Source: Zingiber officinale (Eukaryota; Streptophyta; Magnoliopsida; Zingiberales; Zingiberaceae). Taken from it: a stretch of 64,000 bases of DNA. Positions 1 to 11,093 of the stretch are shown piece after piece. A program made the translations under genes and the position numbers. Below the pieces are notes generated by a model, which saw only the letters and a list, made by a program, of their open reading frames with translations, did no database searches and had not been told where the DNA came from. Numbering within the stretch: the stretch's first letter is position 1; every line of letters begins with the position of its first letter. The DNA is taken from contig NC_056000.1 in assembly GCF_018446385.1 (NCBI RefSeq), forward strand, positions 35,749,511 through 35,813,510, given 5' to 3'.

Positions 1-2172
1 ATTCCATTAAATATTAATTTCCATAATTGGTTCCCAGTACTGACGTGGCGAGGCACATGGCCTTCTTGGATATGGGAGCAACCACCACCGACTAGACAAA
101 ACCTTTTATAGAAAGCTAATATTTAATTTCCTAAAATAACTTTAGGTTAACCAAAAAGAATAATCAAATCACAAGAAAAAAATAAAACAAAAGAACACAA
201 CTTCGAAAAACATATTCGAAATACTAGAACGTAAGCCTCTTGTATTTGGTATTATTTCCATAAATAACTAGTATGATGCGGAAATAAAAATTACTAGTTA
301 TACATTGTAGAAAAACCTCTTGATCTTCTATCGTATTCCTCTTCTAACCTCGGACGTTGTGTGGGCAACGATCTACCGAGATGAGAAACCACCAACCACC
401 TTCTTCTCCTCCAAGCAAGGTTCGGCCACAAAGGAAGAACTTCACCAAAGAAGAAAACCAAAATACTAACCAAGCTCCAAGAGATGCTAACTTTCTCTCC
501 TTCTTCTTCTTCTTCTCCAAGTAGTATCCGGCCACCACAAGAACTCCAAGAGGGATGAAGTATTCGGCCACCACAAGAGGAAGAGAGGGAGAGGATGATG
601 GTCGGCCACAACACCAAGGAAAAGAGGGAGAGAAAACAATAGAGGTTGTTTCATGAAGCCACCCTCACCCCTTCTTTTATATTCCTTGGCCTAGGCAAAT
701 TAGGAAATTTAATTACAATAAAATTTCCTCAATTTCCTTGTCATGATTTAATTGAAAAAATAAAATAAAATTTCCCCAATTACAATCTCATGGTCGGCCA
801 CATCATTGGAGAACAAATTGGACAAGTTTTAATCAACAATTAAAACTTCCTAATTTGTTTCCGGAAATTTTAAAAAATAAAATTTCTCTTTAAAAATCTC
901 TACATGGTTAATAAAAAGAAATTTTCATAATTTTAATTTTACAATATGTGAATAATTTTTAAAGAGAAAATAAAATATCTCACCAATCTACAAATAAGGA
1001 AAGAGATCAAATCTCTTTCTTTAATCTTTTGTAAATTTTACAAGAGAGATAATTTTAATTTAAATTCTCTTTAATAAATTATTTCTTCCACATAATAAAA
1101 ATTAAAATTAAAAATTCTTTTTAATTTTATTTTGGCCGGCCCTACTAGCTTGGGTTCAAGCTAGGGTCGGCCACCCAATCTTATACCTAGCTTGTTTCCC
1201 AAGCTAGCTTGGCCGGCCCCTATTGGGTGGGTATAGAAGGTGGGGGTATAGGTGAGTATAGAACTCTATAACTAAGAGGCTACGATAGGGACCGAGAGGA
1301 GGAATTGGTTTTGGTCTCCCGATAAAATTAAGCATCCCGTGTTCGCCCCGAACACACAACTTAATTTTATCAATGATAATTCATTCCACTAGAGAACTAT
1401 CATTGAACTACCGCACCAATCCCAAATTATATTTTTGGGCTCCTTCTTATTATGAGTGTGTTAGTCTCCCTGTGTTTAAGATATCGAATGTCCACTAATT
1501 AAGTGAGTCACTGACAACTCATTTAATTAATATCTAAGTCCAAGAGTAGTACCACTCAACCTTATCGTCATGTCTGTCCACCTGCAGGGTTTAACATGAC
1601 AATCCTTATGAGCTCCTCTTGGAGACATTATCAACCTAGTATCTCTAGGACACAGTTTCCTTCTATAATCAACAACACACACTATAAGTAATACCATTTC
1701 CCAACTTATCGGGCTTATTGATTCATCGAACTAAATCTCACCCATTAATAAATTAAAGAAATAAATATCAAATATATGTTCTTGTTATTATATCAGGATT
1801 AAGAGCACACACTTCCATAATAACTGAGGTCTTTGTTTCTTTATAAAGTCAGTATAAAAGAAACGACCTCAAATGGTCCTACTCAATACACTCTAAGTGT
1901 ACTAGTGTAATTATACAGTCAAGATAAACTGATACCTAATTACACTACGACCTTCTAATGGTTTGTTCCTTTCCATTTTGGTCGTGAGCTACTGTTTATA
2001 ATTTATAAGGTACTGATAACATTATCTTCTGCATGTGACACCACAAGTTATGTTATCTACAATATAAATTAATTGAACAACTACAAACAAATGTAGATAA
2101 TTTGACCAAATGTGATTCTTTATTCAAGACAAATGTTTACAAAAGCTTAGGCTTTCAGTATACATTCCAACA
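1..2172 (-). mobile_element. Copia-type LTR, partial (runs off the window start)
   Basis: Read on the minus strand, the outer LTR edge lies at 2172 and starts TGTTGGAATGTATACTGAAA, the TG-type start of a widespread plant Copia LTR family. The AT-rich body that follows has no coding capacity. The part near 300-650, with polypyrimidine stretches and short open frames, resembles the transcribed part of the same long LTRs as I remember them. No inner LTR edge or primer-binding site is seen, so the element continues beyond position 1. It is an old-looking, non-coding fossil, and its outer edge interrupts the UIEF-like gene fragment immediately to the right. Confidence 0.6.
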
Positions 2173-2241
2173 ATTTTTTCATCAACTGTTTAATAATTTG
2201 AAGGAAAATAAAACTTTCCTGGCAAGAATATATTCACTCAC

Positions 2242-2850
2242 AGGAGGCCTTAGAGGTCTTTTCCTTTTAGCAGAACTTTTCTTCGACATTTTAATAATAT
2301 CATCCTCAATAAATGTGCGAATCGTATTAGGACTATGTTATTCAGATAGAATAACTTCAGATGCAACGGAAAAAGTTCTCGGCATACCTAAGCTCATGTT
2401 CATCTTCTTCTCAGTCATTGCAATTGCCTCTTTTGTTAACGCCTTTGTTACCATCTGCACATCCAAAACTATGAAATTAAGAAGCAATGCCCCTCCAAAA
2501 TATATAATATGTAGGATCAACCATAAAAAAGAAATTACTCATCAACGAAACAATTGATAAAATGAATTAACTCAAAGAAAAAGTCGAAAGTTTTAAGTTA
2601 GGAATCTCCAAGTATCAATAACAAGAAAAGAAACTGTAACACCAAAACAAACTAGGGCCAAATGCATTGCAATAGAATTGAAAGAAAACTCACCAGATCG
2701 CAGAGAGGTTGCTGTGAAAGATTGAAAGGAGGGAGGAATTCCTGAAGATCCGTCGATTTTAGTGACATGAATTCTAGGGGTCCATCTGCTACGAGTCGTG
2801 AAGGGGTGATGGGTTTAGGGCTTGGAGAGGAAAGGAGAAGGGGCGGCAGG
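2242..2850 (-). pseudogene. 5' fragment of a UIEF-like (UAP56-interacting export factor) gene
   Basis: Three gene-like pieces lie in order on the minus strand. A pyrimidine-rich 5' UTR at about 2694-2850 ends in the donor GTGAGT. A first coding exon at 2388-2454 follows the acceptor TGCAG and opens with ATG, encoding MVTKALTKEAIAMTEKKM then NMSL, before the donor GTATGC. A second exon at about 2242-2303 encodes DDIIKMSKK followed by a basic stretch. Together they give the UAP56-binding signature (N/D)MSLDDII, known from ALY and UIF/UIEF mRNA-export adaptors; plant UIEF1/2 begin in a very similar way, as I recall. The base pair before the second exon does not form a clean AG acceptor in the expected frame. 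A Copia LTR cuts the gene off at 2172, so this is a non-functional 5' fragment. The identity is good for the motif and moderate for the family. Confidence 0.5.
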
Positions 2851-3039
2851 TTTTGGGCTTGGAGAGGAAAGGAGAAAAAAAATGTGAAGTAGGTGAAGAG
2901 ATCGACGAAAATGCTTAGGGATTGAGAAGATAAAGGGGAGAATGCGGAGGCAAAAAATTTCGAGGAGAGGGAAAGAAAAAACGCGGCGGCAAAAAAATGG
3001 CGAAGGGAAAAAACGGCGAAAAAAAAACAACTGTATTCA

Positions 3040-3327
3040 ATAACACTTAATAGACAACGGTTTTCAAAAACCGTTGTCGTAATCTCAAAAATATATGCAC
3101 ATAGACAACAGTTTTTATAAACTGTTGTTATAGTCTTTAAAAATCGTTGTCGTAGCCCCGAAAAAGCATAAATAGACAACGGTTTTAAAAATCGTTGTCG
3201 TAAACTAAAAAAACTGCTAAAAGACAACGGTTTTTGTTAAAACCGTTGTTAAAAGGCAAAAAGACAACGGTTTGGCATAAAACCGTTGTCGTTTGAGTGT
3301 TGTTAAATGAGAATTTTCTTGTAGTGG
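3040..3327. mobile_element. CACTA transposon terminus with subterminal palindromes
   Basis: The right edge at 3327 reads, on the minus strand, CACTACAAGAAAATTCTC, the classical plant CACTA terminal inverted repeat. Inside it lie at least five copies of a palindromic motif of the form GACAACGGTTTT, A/T spacer, AAAACCGTTGTCGT. Such subterminal repeats bind transposase in En/Spm-like elements. The array ends near 3040, next to the promoter side of the UIEF-like fragment, which may therefore be cargo or target of this element. No matching opposite end was found nearby, so the extent of the element is unknown. Confidence 0.65.
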
Positions 3328-4507
3328 GTATATATTATCATGAAAAAATAGTTTTCTAAAAAAATACTTCATATTTTCAAAGATTGACACAAACTAGAAA
3401 ACTTGCAAAAACTTTTGTGTTTTCTTCTAGTTTGTGCCTAACTATTCAATGATGAGTACTATCAAAAGATAGCCTTCACCAAGGTTTTCCAAAAGCATTT
3501 TAAAAACATTTTCAAAACCAATATCCCACCATGTTCCTTGGGCTTAATGCACATGACTTGTACATTAGCTTTCCCAATGATTGGAAAACACATAACTATG
3601 TGTTTTGATGAACTTAAAACTCAAAAGAATGCACTAAATTAACATCTTAAGTTTTGTTCATCATCCTAACATCTCACTTGTATCTAATGTGTACTAAAAC
3701 ACATACAAGTCACCTTATGGGTCTTTGTAAGATGTAAAATTTGGTTTTGCCCTAATCTAGGGATCATATATATCTATCTAGGCATTTTATGAATATTGAA
3801 CATCCACCTAGGATGTCACTTGTTGATACTTGTTGATAAATGTCATTTGTCCTTAATTTTAAGGAAATAAACATAATTCATGATAATGTGATGGCATACA
3901 TCAAAAAGAAATAATTTTCAAAAGAAAATTTCTTATAACTACATGATGTATGTATGTCATGATATGGTATTTTTATATTTTTCATAGTAAGTTATGAATG
4001 CAAAATACAAATAAATAAATATGATGTCATGACATATAATGGGCAAACAATTATGGCAAGGTTTAGCATAAGTAAAATACTTAGATTACCTATCTAAGTG
4101 TCCTTAAACCTTAGCTAAGTTAAAAATTAAACCTAGATTGCCCTCTAAACGTGCCAAGTAAATGTCAAAACCTAAATTGGCATTTTTAGTTCTCTTGATG
4201 AACTTATGCCAATTGAAATTAAACTTATTCCTCAAATGTTGGCATATTTCGTTCTTCCATCAAGAGTAGCACTAAGAAAATACCAAAATCCCAACTTGAT
4301 ATTTCCTTATGTTTTCCCAATATGTGTCATTTTAAAATAAGATCAATACTTCTCAAATTTGGCACATATTACTCTTTCAAAGAGTAAGTCATAAATTCAT
4401 TTCATTTTCAAAGGTTAATAATAACCTTGAAAATACTCCTTGAGTGTCAATTTTTTCAAAGTTGGGTTAACTACCCTTCTTCTTAGAGTTGACACTCTCT
4501 AACCCAT

Positions 4508-6170
4508 CTATGGGATAGAGAAAATGCTCCTAGGAACCCAAAACCTATTGGTGCTCCTTGGATGCTCTAGGTATTCACTAGGGATAACTTCCCTAGATAC
4601 CTTCCTAGTGACCTTGTGTGGCTTCTTAGAAGCCTTGGTCACCTTTTCTAAGTCAACCCTAGGAATTGCTTCCCTTGTGACATTCTTTGTGACTTTCTTG
4701 GACTTCTTAGAAGTCTTAGTCACATTTGTTGCAAAAATACTTTTAGGGATGACCTCCCTAGTATTTTTAGCTTGCCCACTAGGCCTAGAGTTGGTTCCAT
4801 AGCTATATAGAACCCTATGGTAAGAAATTACATCCTTCTTGGTTTTAGGTTTGTATCCCAAACCCTTATGACCATTGGATGACTTTGATACTTCTAGACC
4901 TAGGTTTTGACTCTTGAACCCTTGTGTCATATTTGTGATTTTTCTAAGAGTCCTCTCTAATTTATCAAGTCTTGACCTCAAGACTTGATTTTCCTTCCAT
5001 AATTCTTCAACCTTAGGTTTTTCACTAAAACCTTGATTTTTCTTCTTCTTAGGCAAATACCTAGAATCCTTAGGGTTCTTGCCTAAATTCCTATCTACCT
5101 TTCTAAACCGAGGTTGAGAGGTTTTAGCATGATAAGCTACATGATTTTCCTTAACTTTATCATGCCTCCTATTTTCATGGTAAATAGCATTGAAATGATA
5201 TAAATTGGAACTATCATGCTTTTTACCATTATTTAAGGGGATAGGCTCAATAAATGATACCTTCCTTTTTACCTTGAAGGCTCCCCTTGAGTTGTGCTTC
5301 CTCCTTTGGCTTTGACCACCTTCTTCCCCTTAGGGCATTGACTTCGGTAATGCCCCTTTTGATTGCAAGAGAACACACAATGTGCTCCTTGCTCTTCTTT
5401 GTTCCGGGAATGGTCTCCTTGGGTTTCTCCTTACCCTTGGGTGCCACTTGACCCTTCTTCTTGGCCAAGTTGGGACACTTGCTCTTGTAGTGCCCATTCT
5501 CCCTACACTCAAAACATATAATATGATTTTTATTATTAATTGAGATATTTTTACCTTCACATGTAGGGATGACACTTGGTCCTCCATGTGATGTGGATGT
5601 AGAGGGTTTCTCTTGATCCGATATTGATGCTCCTCCATTTAATTTAGCTTGACTGGTGGAGGTGAAAGCTTCTTCATCCTCTTCTTCTTTTGACCCAGAT
5701 GTGGAGACTTCTTCTTGCTCCGGGGTCAATGATCTACACTCCCCCTCAATCCTAGAGGTGGAGGCTTCATCATCTTGTACATGGAACAAGGAGTATGCTC
5801 CCTCCTTGTTCCCTTCATTGCATTCCCTCGAAGATGAAGCTTTTTCTTGGACTTCTTCTTCGGAAGTTGAGCATCTTTCAACTTCGGAGTCCTCCTCTTG
5901 CTTTTGATTTTGCTCCAATGAGTCACCCTCTTTGGATTCTTCTTGGATTGGTGCAGTGGAGGGGATCTCATGAATTGATGCCAATTTGCTCCATAGCTCC
6001 TTGGCATCCTTGAACTCTCCAATTTGTGCCAAAATGTGGCTAGGCAATAAGTTGACCAAAAGCTTGGTCACTTTATCATTTGCCTCGCTCCTTTGAATAT
6101 GCTCTTTGCTCCATTTGCTTTTCTTGAGGACTTTTCCCTTGGAGTTCTTTGGAGCTTCGAAACCTTCCAT
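4508..6170 (-). pseudogene. Copia gag-like region
   Basis: The upstream frame (6170-5247) encodes a Copia gag of the UBN2 type. The capsid-like part near its start contains LPSHILAQIGEFKDAKELW, the middle is acidic and serine-rich, and a zinc knuckle CFECRENGHYKSKC (CX2CX4HX4C) lies near residue 215. The downstream frame (5056-4508) has a lysine-rich start and a coiled-coil heptad stretch around EELWKENQVLRSRLDKLE, then basic tandem segments built on KVTK. It belongs to the same element but matches no domain I can name. This is a fossil; no pol domains follow. Confidence 0.6.
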
Positions 6171-6432
6171 AAGAGCAAATCATTGTTCTATCTCCACCAT
6201 TAGGAAGTTTTCGATCCTTGATTTCCAAAGATCGAAGCTTGTAGATGTGTACGGTGGAGCCACCCTTGTGTCAAATCCAAGTCCATCTTGGAATTGCATC
6301 TTGAAGTTGAGCTTCGTGAATTCTTTGACTTTGATGAATTTGCTCCAACTTCTTCACCCTCTAGCTTTACTTGTTTTGTTTACCCCTTCCGGCGATGATT
6401 CCGGTGAAGAGCGACCTCGCTCTGATACCACT

Positions 6433-8144
6433 TGTTGGGACCGAAATGTAGCTAGAGGGGGGGTGAATAGCTCGTCGCGTGCTAGGTGCTCATTGTAGCT
6501 TGTTTCTTCAGAAATACGCAGCGGAAAATACAGAAACAAACTACACAATGATAACAAGGAGGGTTTACTTAGTATTCACCTCACAAGAGGTGACTAGTCC
6601 AAGGATCCACACCTACTCACGCACCCTCCACTATGAAATCACTCCTTTTCGGTAACTACCGAAGGCGGAGAAGCTCTACAAGTTCACACTACAAGAAGAA
6701 AGGGAAAGGATACAAAATACAGCACAAGCTTACAAGGAAACCCTAACCCTAGCTTTCTTCTTCAGCTGTAGATCCGCCTCTTGACTTGGAAAACCCCCAA
6801 AAACCTTCAAGATCTGGTGGTGAGAACTTTGTGGAGAAGCTTTGGAAGCCTTGTGAAGATCTGAGATGAATGCCATAAGTTCTGCTGAAGGAATCGAACG
6901 CTTGCAGCTAAATACGACGCCAACGGTCGGATCCCGATCGATTGCATTGCTCCCAATCGATCGGGGAGGCTTTGGATCGATCCAGAGCGCCTCTGTGCTC
7001 TCGGGAAATGCCTGGATCGATCAACGGATCGATCCAGGGCTTATCGCGACAAATCACAGCTTCTCAATCGATCCACTGATCGATTGGGGCCTCTGGATCG
7101 ATCGGCTGATCGATCCAGCAGGCTTCTGTGCGCTCGCGACTGCCTCCCAATCGATCCACTGATCGATTGGGACAAAGGTTTCTCGCGGGGACTCCCAATT
7201 GATCAGCCGATCGATTTGGCTCCAGCCAATCGATCGGCTGATCGATCCAGTTGCTGGTTTTTACCCAAAACCAAGTCCCAAGCCCCTCAAACCAACATCC
7301 GGTCAACCTTTACCTGTTGGTATATCATGCCTAGCATCTGGTCACCCTTGACCTGCTAGGACTCCCTCACCAAGTGTCCGGTCAATCCCTTTGACCCACT
7401 TGGACTTTTCCTCATCATGCCAAGTATCTGGTCACTCCCTTGACCTACTTGGACTTTTCTTCCTCGTGCCAAGTATCCGGCCAATCCCTTTGACCTACTT
7501 GGACTTTCACCAGATGTCTGGTTAACCTTAATCCATCTGGATTTCCCCGTGCCTGGCTTCACTCACCAGGACTTCCTTTATGCCTAGTTTCACTTACTAG
7601 GACTTTCTTTTGCCTGGCTTCACTCACCAGGACTTTCCATCTGCCTGACTTCACTCACCAGGACTTCCAACTGCCTAGCTTCACTCACTAGGACTTTCAC
7701 CTAGCTTCACTCACTAGGATTTTCTTCTGCCTGGCTTCACTCACCAGGACTTTCACCTAGCTTCACTCACTGAGATTTTCTTCTGCCTGGCTTCACTCAC
7801 CAGGACTTTCACCTGGCTTCACTCACCAGGATTTTCTCACTGCCTAGCTTCACTCACTAGGACTTCCACCTGGCTTCACTCACTAGGATTTTCTCTCTGC
7901 CTAGCATCCCAGTTAAGACTTCCCAATCAAGTATCTGGTCAACCTTGACCTACTTGATTCTTCTTCAACCAAACCTGATCAAGCCTTGATCAGTGGAGAA
8001 TTGCACCAACAATCTCCCCACATGAACAACTGCACCTACATTGTTCATGTGTCGTCTGCATGTATTGGCAAACATCGAAACCATGACCAAGACTCAAGCT
8101 TGGTCAACCAGATCAACCTTGACCTTAGAGATATTGCTCCAACA
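6433..8144 (-). repeat. Copia 5' LTR, about 1.7 kb
   Basis: The LTR begins on the minus strand with TGTTGGAGCAATATC at 8144 and ends ...TTTCGGTCCCAACA at 6433, directly beside the primer-binding site. It is unusually long and holds two blocks of simple internal repetition: GATCGATC-type palindromes at 6940-7250 and a minisatellite near 7300-7910. Only one LTR is present in the window, so insertion age cannot be estimated. Confidence 0.65.
7300..7910. repeat. Minisatellite inside the Copia LTR
   Basis: About a dozen imperfect units alternate a CTGGCTTCACTCACCAGGACT-like core with TTTC or CTGC spacers from roughly 7545 to 7910. The half-palindromic core (CCTGG...CCAGG or CCTAG...CTAGG) changes in step on both sides. 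A related longer unit, with GGTCAACCTTGACC and ACTTGGACTTT cores, occupies 7300-7545. There is no open reading frame across it. It looks like replication-slippage expansion within the LTR. Confidence 0.7.
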
Positions 8145-8911
8145 ACAGTTCATACAGTACTTACTACAATTCTTTTTTTTCCTTATATTTTATATTTTTC
8201 TTTGCGTGCAGAGGAGGTGAGTTTGTATTGGGGATATTTCTCTTTATGTTAACTAGTGTGCTCTATATCTTAGTTGTCATTCAAGCTTAGTAACTCCTAT
8301 TTAATTGTACCCAGCTTCTTTCTGAATTTGTCTGAGCTATTTACTTATGAAAATGTTAACTTTATTCTTCCATTTGTTTTAAAACAACTTTGAACATTTT
8401 ATGCCTTATCTTAAATTTACTTATTTCCAAACCTTTGCCTGGTGTTAGAATCATAATATTAATATTTTTACTGGTTTAACACTTTAGAATTACTTCAAAT
8501 TTGTTTTTTTTTTTTGTTTGAAGCTCTATGTTCCCTTTCTACATTAGAAGTATTTACTTGGTATTCGAAAACAAGGGTGAAATTGATGATATTATCATTA
8601 ATAGGATAAACGAATGGATGCAAGAAATATATTGTGAGGTTCTAACCGTTGGAATCCTTGTAACTTTCCAAAGTACTTCATGAGTAACTCTTCTATTCTC
8701 TCTGATGCTTTATTGGCTTGCTTCATTAATTGTTACATGTTATCCAATTGTTTTCTACTTGGGCAACTGAAGTTTTTTTCCCCATTACACAAGCGTTCTC
8801 TTCTATCTTTTTATTTGACATATAGTGCATAACTAGCGTTATGGGTGAAAATATCTTATTAGTTCTGATCAGTGTTAGAATGTGTTATGCTAGCACTTTC
8901 ATGGTCATAAC
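8145..8911. other. Non-coding or intron-like stretch left of the TRIM
   Basis: This stretch is AT-rich and intron-like. A possible short exon lies near 8547-8632 on the plus strand, between a weak AG and the donor-like GAG/GTTCTA, encoding ...ENKGEIDDIIINRINEWMQEI. I cannot assign it. It may belong with the orphan exon at 9968. Nothing else is recognisable. Confidence 0.3.
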
Positions 8912-9553
8912 TGTTGGGGTTGTAAGATTGCAAACATAGTCCCATATTGAAAACACATGGGAAAGATCATGAGTTTATAAGAAAAAAGATATCTCCATTG
9001 GCATGAGGCCTTTTGAGGAGAGCCCAAGAGCAAAGCCATGAGGGTCTAAGCCCAAAGTGGACAATATCATGCTATTGTGGAGATATCTAAATTCTTTTCG
9101 ATCCTACAATTGGTATCAGAGCCCTGACTGCCAGAAGGTTTAACCGTCGACTGTGCACAAGAGTTATGGTTTGATTGAACCATGTGAGTACAATATTGAC
9201 CTCGAACAAAGAAAGTGGGGGCTCCTATGTTCGGATCAAGAGGACCAGACACCAGGCAGGAAGTCCTAGTAGGTCGGGTGGACCGAGGGGCAGGAAGACT
9301 TGGTGGGTCGAGGATCAGATGTGGGAAGCCTATGGTCCTTTGTTTGAGGGGGGGATTGTTGGGGTTACAAGGTTGCAAACATAGTCCCATATTGGAAACA
9401 CATGGGAAAGATCATGGGTTTATAAGAAAAAAGATATCTCCATTGGCATGAGGCCTTTTGAGGAGAGCTCAAGAGCAAAGGCATGAGGGTCTAGGCCCAA
9501 AGTGGACAATATTATGCTATTGTGGAGATATCTAAATTCTTTTCGATCCTACA
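8912..9553 (+). mobile_element. TRIM (terminal-repeat retrotransposon in miniature), looks whole
   Basis: Two 197-bp direct terminal repeats (8912-9108 and 9357-9553) start TGTTGGGGTT and end GATCCTACA. They differ at only about ten positions. Two bases after the first repeat comes a primer-binding site, TGGTATCAGAGCC (9111-9123), for initiator tRNA-Met. Immediately before the second repeat is a purine tract GAGGGGGGGA. The target duplication ATAAC is exact on both sides (8907-8911 and 9554-9558). The 248-bp internal part has no gag or pol, as expected for TRIMs, which rely on proteins from other elements. Confidence 0.93.
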
Positions 9554-9967
9554 ATAACTATAGAAGAGAGGTCTCCAATATGTGACTTTGCATTTGACCT
9601 TTCAATGTTTGTTGGATAAGTTTTATGGCATTGCCAACCTTAAAGTATCATGCTTTGATTTGAATATGTCACTGGGCTAAATTGAACTCAATGAAGAACC
9701 ATATGATTTATATGATTGAGATCGTTGCAAATTGCCAAATAGCTATGGATGTTATGCAATTTCATTTCCTTCTATACCAGTTGCTAATTTCCAATAACAT
9801 GGTGCATCAATAAGACAACAATAGTGCAAAACAAACTGAATTGTATCATCAATCCGTATGTGTTTCAGTAGGTTAAGATAATTCTTATTCGCTTACATGT
9901 ATATTTTATCTTTTAATGTTTTTATAATTAGTTTATTTTTATCAGCTCCTACAACTTAATTCTGCAG

Positions 9968-10068
9968 ATTTGATTGTCAAGGGAAATTTGTATACTCGGT
10001 CACGTGAAGATGCAGCCAGTAAGTTGCTGGAAAAGGCTTTAAAGATTCAGTTGGGAAGAGGATTTTAG
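9968..10068 (+). pseudogene. Orphan terminal exon of an unidentified gene
   Basis: After a polypyrimidine tract and the acceptor TTCTGCAG (to 9967) an open stretch encodes LIVKGNLYTRSREDAASKLL and then EKALKIQLGRGF, ending in TAG at 10066-10068. The composition and the clean acceptor look like a real last exon followed by a 3' UTR. I do not recognise the protein. It sits directly beside a CACTA end, so capture by that element is one explanation; a host gene truncated by repeat insertion is another. No confident upstream exon was found. Confidence 0.4.
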
Positions 10069-10256
10069 CCGACATATTTTGGATTTCGATTACACAGCTA
10101 TTATTTTCTCATTTTGATGTGTGTAGTTAATTTTCAAAATTTGAAGATAACATTTTCATGGATTGAATGTAGTAAATATTTAATTTTGTATTGGTGGTTT
10201 CTTTATATTAAATAAAGATTGGTTGTTTGTTATTATCACGTTACAACATGAACATT

Positions 10257-10640
10257 AAAGACAACGGTCAGAAACGTTGTAAAAAGTACGTAACTACAAC
10301 AGATTTTTTTTTTGTGAAAAGTGATAAAAGACAACGATTTTATCCGTTGTAAAACATATTAAAATTATATACCACAACGGTTTATATATGTTGTAGGTTT
10401 ATATCTGTTGTTGAAATTATCTACCACAACGGTTTTAAAATGTTGTCGTATCCTTCGTAAACAAATTTTGAGATATAAACAACAAAGGATAAAAATCGTT
10501 GTCGAATGTCTACAAAGACAACGGATTCAAAACTGTTGTCGTAGGGCAATACATTCTACAACGCCCTCAGTTATAACGATTTTTTGACCCTACGACAACG
10601 GATAATATCCGTTGTCGTTTGCAGTTTTTGTTGTAGTGTG
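10257..10640. mobile_element. Second CACTA-type terminus with subterminal repeats
   Basis: Copies of the ACAACGG...CCGTTGTCG palindrome, diverged from those at 3040-3327, run from 10257. They end in TTTTTGTTGTAGTG at 10640, which on the minus strand is a CACTACAACAAAAA terminal repeat. It has the same left-to-right orientation as the first terminus, so the two are not the two ends of one simple element in the present arrangement. No CACTAC start facing it was found. Confidence 0.55.
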
Positions 10641-11093
10641 ACATCACAAGAAAGAGCTTCTACCATGTGGTCGACGATCGTGGAGAAAAATGATAGAGAC
10701 AGAATCGTTAAGGAAACTTTTTTTTGGAAGAGAAACCCAGAGATTAAGGAAGAGGAAAGAGAAACAAAGGGGTTGACGGCGGAAGAAAACAGAGAAAAAT
10801 AAGAAAAATTAAAATATGTAGGAAAGAAGAATAAGGAGAGAGCAAAAAAATAATATGAGAGCAATAAAATCTATTGTTCATTGATAGTTGTCCTAAGGAC
10901 AATACAATATATAATGTTCAAAAATTATTTGGTCAATTAACCAATTAATAAATAACAGAATTATTCTAAGAATTATTCTGATAATTATTCTAATAATTCT
11001 AATAGAATTATTAAAATAATCTAAATACTAATTTGATTTGATTTGGTGATTTGATTCGGTCAATTCTGATAATTTTCTTTTATCTCTTTTACC
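10641..11093 (-). repeat. Copia-like solo LTR or LTR fragment
   Basis: On the minus strand this stretch begins TGGTAAAAGAGATAAAAG and ends TTGTGATGTCA. It contains the string TTGTCCTTAGGACAACTATC and a following T/C-rich leader, typical of a short Copia LTR around its transcription start. No primer-binding site follows, because the CACTA edge abuts it. A short related copy lies at 32862-33003. No target duplication is visible, so boundaries are tentative. Confidence 0.4.

Larger units (their letters stand above)
3328..8144 (-). mobile_element. Truncated Copia retrotransposon (LTR plus gag region)
   Basis: From right to left the element has a long LTR (6433-8144), a two-base spacer, a tRNA-Met-type primer-binding site (TGGTATCAGAGC on the minus strand, ending near 6430), and gag-like reading frames (6170 to 4508). 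An AT-rich stretch without recognisable pol follows down to the CACTA end at 3327. Protease, integrase, RT and the other LTR are missing, so this is a broken fossil copy with several breaks. Bases 8145-8149 (ACAGT) would be its target-site copy, but the partner is lost. The left boundary is set by the CACTA terminus and is uncertain. Confidence 0.65.

Noticed and set aside
2102-2557. Plus-strand open frame of about 150 codons with hydrophobic stretches
   Set aside because: It crosses the Copia LTR edge and is the shadow of the minus-strand UIEF-like exons, which have proper splice sites and a known motif.
2652-3227. Minus-strand open frame of 190 codons rich in Phe/Ser/Leu
   Set aside because: Low-complexity reading through the 5' UTR and CACTA palindromes; repeated SLRQRFLK segments come from the subterminal repeats.
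6689-6701. CACTACAAGAAG as a possible CACTA left end partnering 10640
   Set aside because: It lies inside the Copia LTR, lacks subterminal palindromes beside it, and the match is short.
9067-9451. Overlapping open frames on both strands around 9.1-9.45 kb
   Set aside because: They lie inside the TRIM and its LTRs; no domain and no coding bias.
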